Source: an uncultured Campylobacterales bacterium
GTDB lineage: Bacteria > Campylobacterota > Campylobacteria > Campylobacterales > Arcobacteraceae
DNA length: 64,000 nt
Direction: 5' to 3'
Assembly (NCBI GenBank): GCA_947494995.1
Contig: CANLWY010000006.1
Span: forward strand, 178,857-242,856
A program made the position numbers and the translations under genes. Below the pieces are notes generated by a model, which saw only the letters and a program-made list of their open reading frames with translations, did no database searches and was not told the origin of the DNA. This document shows positions 1-8,851 of the stretch, in pieces. Positions within the stretch are counted from its first letter, which is position 1. Each line of letters begins with the position of its first letter.

Positions 1-999
1 TTTAATAAAGATAAACTTTACGAGGCCTTGGAACGTAATGCTAAGATGATTTATATGGATAAGATAAATAAGGAACAACAAGAGAGGATAAAAGAACAAC
101 AAGAAATACTTCAAAATATAATTAATACAGAAAAAAGTATATCTTTTGTCACAAATTTTAATGAAATATCTTTTGTAAATAATACTTTTTTAGATTTTTT
201 TAATATAAAAGATGTAAGTACATTTTGGGAAAAATATGAAAAAATTGAAGATATATTTGTTGAAGATAAACATTATATTCATAAAGGAATAATAGAAGAT
301 TATAGTAAACTTGATAAACAAACTTTAGGTGAAAAATTTTATGAAATGGCAATTAGTATTGATGATACCAAAAGAGTTGTATTAATAGAAGATAAATATT
401 CATCCTTGAAATCATTTTATCTTACTATTTCAATTTTAGAAAAAGATAAAAAAATGTTTCTGATTAATCTTACTGATATAACGCAAATGACTATTCAGAA
501 GTTTGATATTGAACATAAAGCTTATTTTGATGGTTTAACAAATATTTATAATAGAAATAAATTTGATGAACTTTTTAATAAAGAATTATTAAGAGCAAAA
601 CGTTATAAAAATCCTTTATCTCTTGCTATCTTAGATATTGATCATTTTAAAAAATTTAATGATATTTATGGGCATATGATTGGAGATGAAGTTTTAATTA
701 TGCTTGCAAACGAATTAAATAAAAGAGTAAGAGTCAGTGATATATTTGCAAGATGGGGTGGAGAAGAGTTTGTTGTTTTATTTGTTGAGACAAAAATTGA
801 AGATGCACTAAAAGGTTCAAATAAATTAAGAGAATACATTTCTAAGATTGAGCATAAAAAAGCTGGAAATATAACTGCAAGCTTTGGAGTAAGTGAATAT
901 AAAGAGGGTGATACTTCAGAGTCATTATTTAAAAGAGCAGATGAAGCTTTATATTTAGCAAAAGAAAAAGGTAGAAATAAAGTTGAGTTTATAAGTTAA
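1..999 (+). CDS. diguanylate cyclase (GGDEF), 3' part of a response-regulator-like gene
   Basis: The reading frame is open from the first base of the window, so the 5' end lies outside and this is a partial gene with 332 visible residues. The first visible residues (FNKDKLYEALERNA) look like the last helix of a receiver domain, followed by a coiled linker rich in K/E/Q and a PAS-like segment (about residues 45-150). The C-terminal GGDEF domain carries the active-site motif GGEEF at visible residues 253-257. An RxxD inhibitory-site motif (RVSD) sits exactly five residues before it. It should make cyclic di-GMP from two GTP and be subject to product inhibition. That the missing N-terminus is a receiver domain is inference. 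Confidence 0.85.
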   Translation, partial: FNKDKLYEALERNAKMIYMDKINKEQQERIKEQQEILQNIINTEKSISFVTNFNEISFVNNTFLDFFNIKDVSTFWEKYEKIEDIFVEDKHYIHKGIIEDYSKLDKQTLGEKFYEMAISIDDTKRVVLIEDKYSSLKSFYLTISILEKDKKMFLINLTDITQMTIQKFDIEHKAYFDGLTNIYNRNKFDELFNKELLRAKRYKNPLSLAILDIDHFKKFNDIYGHMIGDEVLIMLANELNKRVRVSDIFARWGGEEFVVLFVETKIEDALKGSNKLREYISKIEHKKAGNITASFGVSEYKEGDTSESLFKRADEALYLAKEKGRNKVEFIS

Positions 1000-1005
1000 T
1001 ATAAT
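1000..1005 (+). promoter_or_regulatory. possible -10 box before recQ
   Basis: A perfect TATAAT directly follows the stop codon of the upstream GGDEF gene. A transcript from it would start near 1012, inside the longest possible recQ frame, which favours the ATG at 1023 over the one at 1008. No clear -35 is seen, which is common in this phylum. Confidence 0.4.
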
Positions 1006-1022
1006 CTATGATACTATCCTCT

Positions 1023-3131
1023 ATGAATAAAAAGAAAGAAATCCTAAAAGATATATTTGGACATAAAAACTTTAGAAGTTTTCAAGAAGAAGTTGTTGAT
1101 TCTATATTGGAAAAAAAAGATATTTTAACTATTTTACCTACTGGTGGTGGAAAATCGCTTTGTTATCAACTTCCTACACTTTTAATGTCAGGGGTTACTG
1201 TTGTAATATCTCCTCTTATTGCACTTATGCAAGATCAGATAAAAGCTTTAAATGATTTAAATATTAAAGCTTCTATGATAAGTTCACTTCAAACAAATGA
1301 ACAAAATAATAAAACCTTACAAGAATTATTAAATGCTGAGTTAAAGTTTATATATGTAGCACCTGAAAGATTTACTTCAAATGATTTTGTTGGAGTTTTA
1401 CAAAGAGTTAATATAAACTATTTTGTAATAGATGAAGCTCATTGTGTATCTGCTTGGGGACATGAATTTAGAGCTGAGTATAGAAATCTTGATAGACTAA
1501 AAAAGTTTTTTCCAAATGTTAGTATTGCAGCTTTTACAGCAACTGCAACTAAAAAAGTTGAAGTAGATATTGCTTCTTGTTTAAATTTAGAAAATGCAAA
1601 ACATTTTAGAGCAAAAACAAAAAGAGATAATCTTGAAATTTTATGTGAACCTAGAATTTCAAATGGAAAAAAGCAGATATTAGACTTCTTAAAATCTCAT
1701 AGAGGTTTATGTGGAATTATATATACCTTTACAAGAAAAGAGGCAGAAGGACTTGCAAAGTTCTTGTCTGAAGAAAACTTTTCTGCAAAAGCTTATCATG
1801 CTGGATTAAGTACTCAAATTAAAAATGAAGTTTTTGATGATTTTGTTTATGAAAAGATTGATATAGTTGTTGCAACAATTGCTTTTGGAATGGGTATTGA
1901 TAAATCAAATATTAGGTTTGTAATTCATACTTCTTTACCTAAAACATTAGAAAACTATTATCAAGAAATAGGGCGAGCTGGACGTGATGGAGAGACTTCA
2001 TACACTTATTTATTATATTCAAAAGCTGATGAGGTAAAAAGAAAAATACAAATTGAAGAAGCAATTGATAACTCATACAAACAAACAGGACTTGATAAAT
2101 TAGAGTTTATGTATAGATATTGTGTTTCAAGTAATTGTAGACATAAAATTATTGCTTCATATTTTGAAGATGAAATAGATGATTGTAAAACTATGTGTGA
2201 CAATTGTACAAAAGGGGAAGTTGAACTTGTAGATGTAAGTGTAGATGCTCAAAAACTTTTATCTGCTATTTATAGAAGTGAACAAAGATTTGGAATAAAT
2301 CATATAGTTGATATATTAAGAGGTTCAAAAAATCAGAAGCTTCTAGAGTTTGGACATGATAAATTATCTGTTTATAATATAGGACATGAAAAGAGTAAAA
2401 ATGAATGGATAGCTATTTGTGATAAGTTAATTGATAATGAGGCTTTAGTTCTTGGAGAGTTTAGAGTTTTAAAAATTACAACTCTTGGGATGAATATATT
2501 AAAAGGGAAAGAGAAGGTTTTTATAGATAGTGATAAGCTTGGACTTTTAGTAAAACAAAAAGAAGAAGAGATAGAACTTAGTTTTGATGATAAAATATTT
2601 GAAGAGTTTAAATCTTTAAGAAGAACAATAGCCCAAGAGAATTCTGTACCAGCTTATGTAATTTTTGGAGATAAAAGTTTAAAAGAGATGAGTCTCAAAC
2701 TTCCAATTAATCAAGAAGAATTTTTAGTTATAAATGGTGTAGGAAAGGTAAAGTTTGAAAAGTATGGGAAACCTTTTTTAGAACTTTGTAAAAAAATAAA
2801 AGAAGAAAATAAAGAAGAGCTAGAAAATAGAGCTCCTTTAAAGAAATTAACCAAGACATATTTAGAGACTTTAGAATTAATTGAAAATGAAAAAACTCTA
2901 GAAGAGATTTCCCAGATGCGCACTTTAGGTATCGCATCTATTCTTAGCCATATCTCACTTTTATTTGAATATAATAAAATCTCAAAATCAAAAAAAGAAG
3001 AGCTTTTAGAACCATTAAAAATACCAGATGAAATAAAACAATGGATTGAACATGGATTAGAGTATGAGAGCTTAAAAGAATTAAGACAATACTTGTATTT
3101 ATATGAGTATCTAAGTAAGGAAAGTAATTGA
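1023..3131 (+). CDS. recQ: ATP-dependent DNA helicase RecQ
   Basis: 3'-5' superfamily 2 DNA helicase of recombination and repair. Counting from the ATG at 1023 (702 residues), visible elements are the Q motif (FRSFQ, residues 17-21), Walker A (PTGGGKS, 39-45) and DEAH (137-140) followed by CVSAWGH. The motif VI region ([10 protein letters not shown]) and a Cys-rich zinc site (CRHK...CKTMCDNC) of the RQC region are also present. An HRDC domain then follows, and a C-terminal helix-turn-helix segment of the kind found after HRDC in many bacterial RecQ proteins. An in-frame ATG at 1008 would add five residues; neither start has a good Shine-Dalgarno. It overlaps thyA by 4 nt, so recQ, thyA, folA and a methyltransferase probably form one operon. 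Confidence 0.95.
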   Translation: MNKKKEILKDIFGHKNFRSFQEEVVDSILEKKDILTILPTGGGKSLCYQLPTLLMSGVTVVISPLIALMQDQIKALNDLNIKASMISSLQTNEQNNKTLQELLNAELKFIYVAPERFTSNDFVGVLQRVNINYFVIDEAHCVSAWGHEFRAEYRNLDRLKKFFPNVSIAAFTATATKKVEVDIASCLNLENAKHFRAKTKRDNLEILCEPRISNGKKQILDFLKSHRGLCGIIYTFTRKEAEGLAKFLSEENFSAKAYHAGLSTQIKNEVFDDFVYEKIDIVVATIAFGMGIDKSNIRFVIHTSLPKTLENYYQEIGRAGRDGETSYTYLLYSKADEVKRKIQIEEAIDNSYKQTGLDKLEFMYRYCVSSNCRHKIIASYFEDEIDDCKTMCDNCTKGEVELVDVSVDAQKLLSAIYRSEQRFGINHIVDILRGSKNQKLLEFGHDKLSVYNIGHEKSKNEWIAICDKLIDNEALVLGEFRVLKITTLGMNILKGKEKVFIDSDKLGLLVKQKEEEIELSFDDKIFEEFKSLRRTIAQENSVPAYVIFGDKSLKEMSLKLPINQEEFLVINGVGKVKFEKYGKPFLELCKKIKEENKEELENRAPLKKLTKTYLETLELIENEKTLEEISQMRTLGIASILSHISLLFEYNKISKSKKEELLEPLKIPDEIKQWIEHGLEYESLKELRQYLYLYEYLSKESN

Positions 3132-3991
3132 AACAATATTTAGATTTATTAGACCATATTTTAACTAATGGTGTAAAAAAAGAGGATAGAACTGGAACTG
3201 GAACAACATCAGTTTTTGGTTATCAAATGAGATTTGATTTAAGTGAAGGTTTTCCATTAGTTACTACAAAAAAGACTCACCTAAAAGCTATTATCAGTGA
3301 ACTTTTATGGTTTATTGAGGGTTCAACAGATGAAAGAAGATTAGCAGAAATTCATCATGGGGATTCAAGAGAGAATATAATTGGTAAAAAAACAGTATGG
3401 ACTGCAAATGCAGATGCCCAAGGAAAAGATTTAGGTTATGTAAACACTGATACAATAAAAGAATTAGGACCTGTTTATGGAGCTCAATGGAGATCTTGGA
3501 TGGGAACTGATGGAAATGCAATTGACCAATTAAGCCAATTAATAAATTTAATAAAAACAAATCCTGATTCAAGAAGAATGATTCTTTCTGCTTGGAATGT
3601 TGGAGAGTTAGAGAAGATGGCTTTACCTCCTTGTCATACATTTTTCCAGTTTTATGTAGCAGAGGGTAAATTATCTTGTCAACTATATCAAAGAAGTGCG
3701 GATGTATTTTTAGGAGTACCTTTTAATATCGCTTCTTATGCACTGCTTACTATGATGATTGCACAAGTTTGTGATTTAGAAGTAGGAGATTTTGTACATA
3801 CTTTTGGAGATGCACATATCTATTCTAATCATTACGAACAAGTGAATTTACAACTAACACGAAAACCATTTAATAAACCAACTATGAAAATCAATCCAGA
3901 GATTAAAGACATCAATGACTTTAAAATGGAAGATTTTGAATTAATTGGATATGAATCTCATGAAGCGATAAAAGGAGTAATGGCAGTATGA
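3128..3991 (+). CDS. thyA: thymidylate synthase (ThyA type)
   Basis: Converts dUMP to dTMP using methylene-tetrahydrofolate, leaving dihydrofolate. The start is a TTG preceded by an AAGGAAAG Shine-Dalgarno at about 3118; TTGA overlaps the recQ stop. The N-terminal DRTGTGT, the catalytic cysteine in LPPCHTFF (C169) and the following [21 protein letters not shown] segment are clear. At 287 residues it is longer than the 264-residue E. coli enzyme because of an insertion around residues 80-115 (containing [14 protein letters not shown]), a variant seen in other bacteria. The overlap with folA makes sense because ThyA oxidises the folate that DHFR re-reduces. Confidence 0.96.
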   Translation: MKQYLDLLDHILTNGVKKEDRTGTGTTSVFGYQMRFDLSEGFPLVTTKKTHLKAIISELLWFIEGSTDERRLAEIHHGDSRENIIGKKTVWTANADAQGKDLGYVNTDTIKELGPVYGAQWRSWMGTDGNAIDQLSQLINLIKTNPDSRRMILSAWNVGELEKMALPPCHTFFQFYVAEGKLSCQLYQRSADVFLGVPFNIASYALLTMMIAQVCDLEVGDFVHTFGDAHIYSNHYEQVNLQLTRKPFNKPTMKINPEIKDINDFKMEDFELIGYESHEAIKGVMAV

Positions 3992-4491
3992 TAGTATCTA
4001 TGATTGTAGCTTATGGAAAAAATTGGGAAATAGGTCTAAACAACCAAATGTTATGGCATATTTCTGAGGACTTTAAAAATTTTAAAAAGATTACTTCTGG
4101 ACACCATATTTTGATGGGAAGAAAAACTTTTGAATCAATTGGAAAACCACTTCCAAATAGAACCTCTTTAGTTCTAACTAGAGGTGAGTTTGAACATGAA
4201 GGTGTTCACACTTTTGATGATGTTCAAAAAGCTTTTAATTTTGCTAGAGAAGCTGGAGAAGAAGAGCTTTTTATAATTGGTGGAGCAAATATTTATGAAA
4301 CACTATTTCCTTATGTTGACAAGATGTATTTATCTGAGGTTGACTATGAAGGTGAAGCGGATGCTTATTTAAAAGAGATTGATTTTTCTACTTGGGATTT
4401 AGCACAACAAAAAAATTATGAAGCTATTTTAGAAGATGGCAAATTAAAAACTCCTGCGTGGAAGTTTAAGGTTTGGGTTAAAAAAGATTAA
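3988..4491 (+). CDS. folA: dihydrofolate reductase
   Basis: Reduces dihydrofolate to tetrahydrofolate with NADPH; it is the trimethoprim target. The 167-residue length is typical. Visible family features are the N-terminal [18 protein letters not shown] (Met20-loop region), the [15 protein letters not shown] segment and [10 protein letters not shown] in the NADPH-binding part. The ATG overlaps the thyA stop (ATGA), implying translational coupling with the enzyme whose product it recycles. Confidence 0.96.
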   Translation: MIVSMIVAYGKNWEIGLNNQMLWHISEDFKNFKKITSGHHILMGRKTFESIGKPLPNRTSLVLTRGEFEHEGVHTFDDVQKAFNFAREAGEEELFIIGGANIYETLFPYVDKMYLSEVDYEGEADAYLKEIDFSTWDLAQQKNYEAILEDGKLKTPAWKFKVWVKKD

Positions 4492-4492
4492 T

Positions 4493-5281
4493 ATGAACTA
4501 TGATGATATTGATTTTAATGAACTCTATATAAAACAAAAAGAAAATTCTAGTTTTAAAATAAAATCCCAAGACGCATGGGATAAAAAAGCACCTTCAATG
4601 AATAAGAAGGTGCATAACTCAATCTATAATGAAGAATTCTTAAACCTAATAGATACAAAGAATTGTAACTCTTTACTTGATGTTGGTTGTGGTGTAGGGA
4701 ATTTATCATTACGTCTTGCATCAAAGCTTGATGAGGTATATTCTTTAGATTATTCACAAGGTATGCTTGATATCTTAGAACAAAATGCAAAAGAACAAAA
4801 TTTTTTAAATATAAAAACAATAAATAGTTCATGGTATGATTCTTGGGAGGAGCTTCCAAAAGCTGATATAGTAATTGCTTCTAGATCAATGGAAGTAGTT
4901 GATATGAAAGAGGCTTTAGAGAAGCTAAATAACCAAGCTAATAAAAGGGTATATATCTCATTTAAAGTAGGTGGTTCTTTTTTAGACCAAGATATACTTG
5001 ATGCCATGCAAAGAGAGATTGTAAAAAAGCCTGACTATATTTATCTTGTAAATATACTTTATGGTATGGGAATAAATGCAAATGTAAACTTTGTAAGAAG
5101 TGAAGGGCGAAGTATTGTTTATAGTAGTGCAGAAGATTTTATAAAATCTGTTTCTTGGAGTATAGGTGAACTAAGTATTAATGAGGTTGATAGGCTTAAA
5201 AAATATTTTGATAAAATTGTAAAAGATAAAGAAAAGTCTGTTGATTATATTAAGTGGGCTATTCTTTTTTGGGATAAATAA
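4493..5281 (+). CDS. class I SAM-dependent methyltransferase, substrate unknown
   Basis: The protein has 262 residues. A Rossmann-type SAM-binding motif I (LLDVGCGVGNLSL, residues 61-73) is followed by an acidic residue at the end of the next strand (VYSLDYS) and a motif II-like VIASRSMEVVDM. No substrate-specific domain is recognised, so it could act on a small molecule, protein or RNA. It starts one base after the folA stop, as the fourth gene of the recQ operon. Confidence 0.8.
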   Translation: MNYDDIDFNELYIKQKENSSFKIKSQDAWDKKAPSMNKKVHNSIYNEEFLNLIDTKNCNSLLDVGCGVGNLSLRLASKLDEVYSLDYSQGMLDILEQNAKEQNFLNIKTINSSWYDSWEELPKADIVIASRSMEVVDMKEALEKLNNQANKRVYISFKVGGSFLDQDILDAMQREIVKKPDYIYLVNILYGMGINANVNFVRSEGRSIVYSSAEDFIKSVSWSIGELSINEVDRLKKYFDKIVKDKEKSVDYIKWAILFWDK

Positions 5282-5409
5282 TTTAAAACTTCAATGTTCT
5301 TAATATAATATTAAAGTTTGACTTATACACACGCAATCTATTTTTAACTTCACATAATGAATAGAGTATAATAGAAACTAGAAGAATACATATAAAAATT
5401 GTTTCAAAT

Positions 5410-6723
5410 TTATTGATATAGTTTAAAAGAACTACTCTCTTTCAATAAACCTAGTTTTTTTAATCTAAGTTTTATCACAGAACGAGATACTTTATATTTT
5501 TGCATTAGAGGAGAACTAATATTAATAAATAATTCGTGATTACATTTTTGATTATCTAAATATATAAAACCAAAACCTTTATCTCTTAATTGGTATTTTT
5601 CAACATATTGAATAAAGTCTTTTAAGAAACTTTCTTCAGGTAGTAGTAAATATGACGCAAATTGATTAGCTTGCCATTCCATTTGAATAATATCTTTTAT
5701 ACCTATTCCAGAGGGGCTTTCTAAATCATATTCATTTTCATTGTAGAAATTTTCTTTTAACATATATTTTGAATGTCCTAAAAAATAATGAGCTAATTCA
5801 TGTGCAATTGTAAATCGTGTTCTTGCTAATGTTTTACACTGTTTATTATCAATACAAATCTTATTTTTTTTAAAATCAATTGTCCCTAAAATACCTTGAT
5901 TTAAATTTTGATTGTATAGAGTTTTTAAATTATGTGATTTTTCTAGAAAATTTGTAAGTGCATATAAATCTACTTTTCCATCTTGATAATTAATATCTAA
6001 TAAGACATCATTTGTTAATTTTTTAATTTCTAAATTATCAATATATTTTACAAGATTTTGATTCCCTATAAAATTTGTTTTAATATTTTCTAAAGATTTT
6101 TTTAAAGGCTCATCTAATTTATATTCAATCAGGTTTGTAATGAATAATATAAATGAATTTGTATATTCATTTTTAAAAAAGGAATTACAGTCAAAAAAGT
6201 TATTTATATATGAATCGGTTCTAAGATTTTTGTATACACTATCTTTAATAGTTTCTGCATATTTGTAAGATACTAAATTTGATGGTGAACGAGTTAAAAT
6301 CCAAGTTAAGTCATCTTGGTTTCTATATCTTAGTAAACCAATACCTTTAGATTTAGAGAAATTAAATGAACCTTCTTGAAAAGCATTTGATGAAACAATA
6401 ATTGCTTTTGTATTTCCTCCTGAAATTTGTTCAATTTTTTGATAAAATTCTTCTACATCATCAACAGGCACTCTGTGATTATAATCTTTACATTCAATAA
6501 TTATAAGTATAGAATATTTATTTTGATTAGGTAAATATAATTCAATTGCAATATCAAAAATAATATCTTTTAATCTATCTTTTGAGAAATAACCTTTTTT
6601 TTTAAAGATTTTACAATATTCTTTTTCAGCGAAAAATCTATTTTCATTTATTTCATTCTGGAAATATTTGAAGACCTCATTTTCAAATTTATTACCTATT
6701 AAAGTAGTGTTTTTTTTATTCAT
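5410..6723 (-). CDS. restriction-endonuclease-like domain fused to ImmA/IrrE metallopeptidase
   Basis: The chosen ATG at 6723 gives 437 residues and follows AGGAAC with 7-nt spacing; a longer frame to 6801 lacks such a site. Residues about 8-150 look like a PD-(D/E)xK nuclease of the Mrr/REase-like type: D57, then the strand IIIECKD with E77 and K79, then an IEQISGGNTKAIIVSSNAF segment. After a lysine-rich middle, an ImmA/IrrE zinc-peptidase domain follows with HELAH at 308-312, a third ligand candidate E349 in EWQANQFASYLLLP, and a C-terminal VSRSVIKLRLKKLGLL motif typical of that family. It stands alone between the recQ operon and the nitrite/sulfite reductase. ImmA/IrrE peptidases usually cleave repressors or signal damage. 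A defence or stress role for the fusion is inference. Confidence 0.8.
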   Translation of the reverse strand: MNKKNTTLIGNKFENEVFKYFQNEINENRFFAEKEYCKIFKKKGYFSKDRLKDIIFDIAIELYLPNQNKYSILIIIECKDYNHRVPVDDVEEFYQKIEQISGGNTKAIIVSSNAFQEGSFNFSKSKGIGLLRYRNQDDLTWILTRSPSNLVSYKYAETIKDSVYKNLRTDSYINNFFDCNSFFKNEYTNSFILFITNLIEYKLDEPLKKSLENIKTNFIGNQNLVKYIDNLEIKKLTNDVLLDINYQDGKVDLYALTNFLEKSHNLKTLYNQNLNQGILGTIDFKKNKICIDNKQCKTLARTRFTIAHELAHYFLGHSKYMLKENFYNENEYDLESPSGIGIKDIIQMEWQANQFASYLLLPEESFLKDFIQYVEKYQLRDKGFGFIYLDNQKCNHELFINISSPLMQKYKVSRSVIKLRLKKLGLLKESSSFKLYQ

Positions 6724-6763
6724 TTTTACTGTTCCTAAATAAATAAAACTATTTATTTCCTTA

Positions 6764-6769
6764 ATTATA
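6764..6769 (-). promoter_or_regulatory. possible -10 box of the nuclease-ImmA/IrrE gene
   Basis: TATAAT on the minus strand would start a transcript near 6757, about 34 nt before the ATG at 6723. This is downstream of the longer alternative start codon at 6801 and so agrees with the chosen start. It is a sequence match only. Confidence 0.35.
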
Positions 6770-6927
6770 AATTTATAGTAAGAGAAACCACCTAGTAGCA
6801 TTTATTCAATGAATTTTATTTGTATCTTATAGAAATTAGCCTTAATATAATAAAGTAATAGATTTTATAGGTTTTAAATTATATATTAGGTTTATAAATT
6901 TAGGTGATTAAAATAGTATCTGTTAAA

Positions 6928-6959
6928 ATAAGATAAGAATATAAACCTTCTTATCTTAT
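6928..6959 (-). terminator. intrinsic terminator of the nitrite/sulfite reductase gene
   Basis: A perfect 12-bp stem (ATAAGATAAGAA with TTCTTATCTTAT, 8-nt loop) is followed on the minus strand by TTTTAA. It lies about 105 bases beyond the reductase stop codon. Confidence 0.6.
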
Positions 6960-7065
6960 AAAATATTATATTGATGAGTTCATTTTCATAAATTTAATAT
7001 TAAGAAATCTATTTTAATCTTTTATTTCTACAAGTATTATATTCTTAAAAGTGAAATTATATACT

Positions 7066-8640
7066 TTATTTTTCTAACTCTACAGTGTTTAAATAGTCTT
7101 TAAATGTATTTTGACCTAAGTTATCTTCTTCATATGATGTTATTAGATTTTCTATAAAAGATACAACTTTTGATGCTTCAATTTTAATACCTGCTTTATG
7201 AGCAATTCTACTATCTTTTGTTCCTTCTAAGTGTCCACCTAAAAGAACATCATATCCTTCTACTCTGTTGCCTTGTTCATCTCTTACTTTTGTACCAACA
7301 AATCCTATATCTGCTATTTGTGGATGAGAACAAGCATTCCCACATCCTGAGATTCCTATCATTACACTTTCATTAAAGTCAGGAACTCTTTTTTCTAGTT
7401 CTTTTACAACTCCTTTTGCATATTCTTTAGTCTCAGTAATTCCAAATTTACAAAACTGTTTTCCTGTACATGATTGTAATCTAGCTCTAAACGGCGTAGG
7501 ATTATATGGATAACCTAATGCATCAATTTCATCTGCTAAAGCTTGAGCCTCTTCATCTTTAACTCCATAGATAATAAAATCTTGAGTTGATGTAAGAGTT
7601 AATCCTTTTACATTGTATTTCTTACAAAGGTCACTTATAGTTTGAAAGTCGCTTCCTTCAATTCTTCCTGAGTTTGTAGCAAAGCCAATAAATGATTCAC
7701 CTTCTTGTTTTGCTTTATGTATTCCAAAATGATTTCTTTTTTCAAAAGATGTAATTTTTGGTTCTACTAAACCTTCTTGTAAAGAGTATCCTATTCTTGT
7801 CTCAATCTCTTCAACAAATTTTTCTAAGCCCCATTCATTTACTAAGTGTCTAACTCTTGCTTTATTTCTATTTGCTCTGTTTCCATACTCTCTAAATATT
7901 TCAGCACATGCAACTGTTACATCTTTTACTTGAGTCTCTTTTACATATCTATTTGCTCTATAAGCAATTTGCTTAGATTTAGAAAGACCACCTGCTACTG
8001 TTAAGTCAAATAATACTTCACCTTCTTCAGTTTTAAATGCAGTAAATGCTACATCTTGAACTTCATGGGCTGCCGAATGTTTTCCACATCCTGAGATACC
8101 AGTTTTATATTTTCTTGGAAAATTACAAAACCTATCATCATTTTTATCAAAATATGTATCCACTTCTTTTACTAAATTAGAGACATCAATAATCTCTTCT
8201 GGGTCAATTCCTGCAACAGGTGAAGTCATAATTGGTCTTGGACCATCTCCTGATGCCATTCTAGAAGTTAATCCTACAGAATCTAATAAGTCAAAGATTG
8301 CTGGAATATCTTTAATTTGAATAAAGTGGAACTGTACATTTTGTCTTACTGTAAAGTCAACTAATCCTTGGGCATACTCTTGTCCTATTTTTGCCATAAC
8401 TTCAAGTTGTTCTAAATTCATTTTTGCATCAACAATCTTGATTCTTTTCATAAAATATTTTTTATCTTCTAGGTCTTCATGGTTTATATGTGGGTACATA
8501 CCATACCATTTTAATAATCCAATATATTCATCACTTAAAGGAATACCTTCTTGTGCTTCTTTATACATATCTTCAATTACTCTAAGAGGATTTCTTGATG
8601 CTTTTAATTGTTCTACTGCTGATAATTCTTTTTCTGACAT
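7066..8640 (-). CDS. siroheme/4Fe-4S nitrite/sulfite reductase, probably ferredoxin-dependent (NirA type)
   Basis: This six-electron reductase has 524 residues, the length of assimilatory ferredoxin-nitrite reductases. It has the two tandem ferredoxin-like halves and the cluster/siroheme ligands CTGKQFC (C391, C397) and CGNAC (C433, C437). The motif RYKTGISGCGKHSAAHEVQD occurs in the first half. Nitrite to ammonia is the most likely reaction; sulfite to sulfide cannot be excluded from sequence alone. No nitrate reductase or ferredoxin gene is adjacent. The promoter region carries four 11-bp direct repeats, suggesting control by a DNA-binding activator or repressor. Confidence 0.85.
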   Translation of the reverse strand: MSEKELSAVEQLKASRNPLRVIEDMYKEAQEGIPLSDEYIGLLKWYGMYPHINHEDLEDKKYFMKRIKIVDAKMNLEQLEVMAKIGQEYAQGLVDFTVRQNVQFHFIQIKDIPAIFDLLDSVGLTSRMASGDGPRPIMTSPVAGIDPEEIIDVSNLVKEVDTYFDKNDDRFCNFPRKYKTGISGCGKHSAAHEVQDVAFTAFKTEEGEVLFDLTVAGGLSKSKQIAYRANRYVKETQVKDVTVACAEIFREYGNRANRNKARVRHLVNEWGLEKFVEEIETRIGYSLQEGLVEPKITSFEKRNHFGIHKAKQEGESFIGFATNSGRIEGSDFQTISDLCKKYNVKGLTLTSTQDFIIYGVKDEEAQALADEIDALGYPYNPTPFRARLQSCTGKQFCKFGITETKEYAKGVVKELEKRVPDFNESVMIGISGCGNACSHPQIADIGFVGTKVRDEQGNRVEGYDVLLGGHLEGTKDSRIAHKAGIKIEASKVVSFIENLITSYEEDNLGQNTFKDYLNTVELEK

Positions 8641-8678
8641 TTTTTCCCTATTTGTATTTTTGATTGTTTAGTATATCT

Positions 8679-8684
8679 TTTATA
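8679..8684 (-). promoter_or_regulatory. possible -10 box of the nitrite/sulfite reductase gene
   Basis: TATAAA on the minus strand gives a leader of about 31 nt. The alternative TATTAT at 8682-8687 overlaps it. Either choice puts the -35 region inside the first of the four 11-bp repeats. Confidence 0.4.
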
Positions 8685-8692
8685 ATATTTAT

Positions 8693-8736
8693 ATTTAGTG
8701 TTTATTTAGTGTTTATTTAGTGTTTATTTAGTGTTT
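8693..8736. repeat. four exact 11-bp direct repeats upstream of the nitrite/sulfite reductase
   Basis: ATTTAGTGTTT (minus strand AAACACTAAAT) occurs four times head to tail at 8693, 8704, 8715 and 8726 without mismatch. A period of 11 bp places each copy on nearly the same face of the helix, as in binding sites of OmpR/PhoB-type regulators. The array begins just upstream of the likely -10 element. Confidence 0.9.
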
Positions 8737-8820
8737 TTTTCATTTTATAAGTAAATTTTTTAATAAATATATTAGATAAAAAAGTTTACATGTCTATATA
8801 CGAAGTAATTCTAGTTAGCT

Positions 8821-8851
8821 AGAATAAGAAGGAAAGTTTCCTTCTTATTCT
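8821..8851 (-). terminator. hairpin at the end of the glycosyltransferase gene
   Basis: AGAATAAGAAGGA pairs perfectly with TCCTTCTTATTCT around a 5-nt loop, and the stem covers the stop codon at 8850-8852. There is no T-run afterwards, so termination or mRNA protection are both possible. Confidence 0.45.

Larger units (their letters stand above)
6724..7065. other. gene-free stretch between nitrite/sulfite reductase and nuclease-peptidase gene
   Basis: This 342-base, very AT-rich interval holds the likely terminator of the upstream reductase gene (6928-6959). It also holds a possible minus-strand -10 TATAAT (6764-6769) and a small 5' leader hairpin (6737-6758) for the nuclease-peptidase gene. 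No further coding sequence or RNA gene was recognised. Confidence 0.6.

Noticed and set aside
2711..3136. Antisense open frame of 141 residues opposite the end of recQ
   Set aside because: It lies wholly opposite a well-supported coding sequence (HRDC and C-terminal parts of RecQ). It reads as serine/phenylalanine-rich shadow sequence.
5410..6723. Prophage remnant around the ImmA/IrrE gene
   Set aside because: No integrase, repressor, attachment repeats or other phage genes are present on either side.
8693..8736. CRISPR-like array
   Set aside because: The 11-bp units abut without spacers and no cas genes are near, so this is a tandem repeat, not CRISPR.
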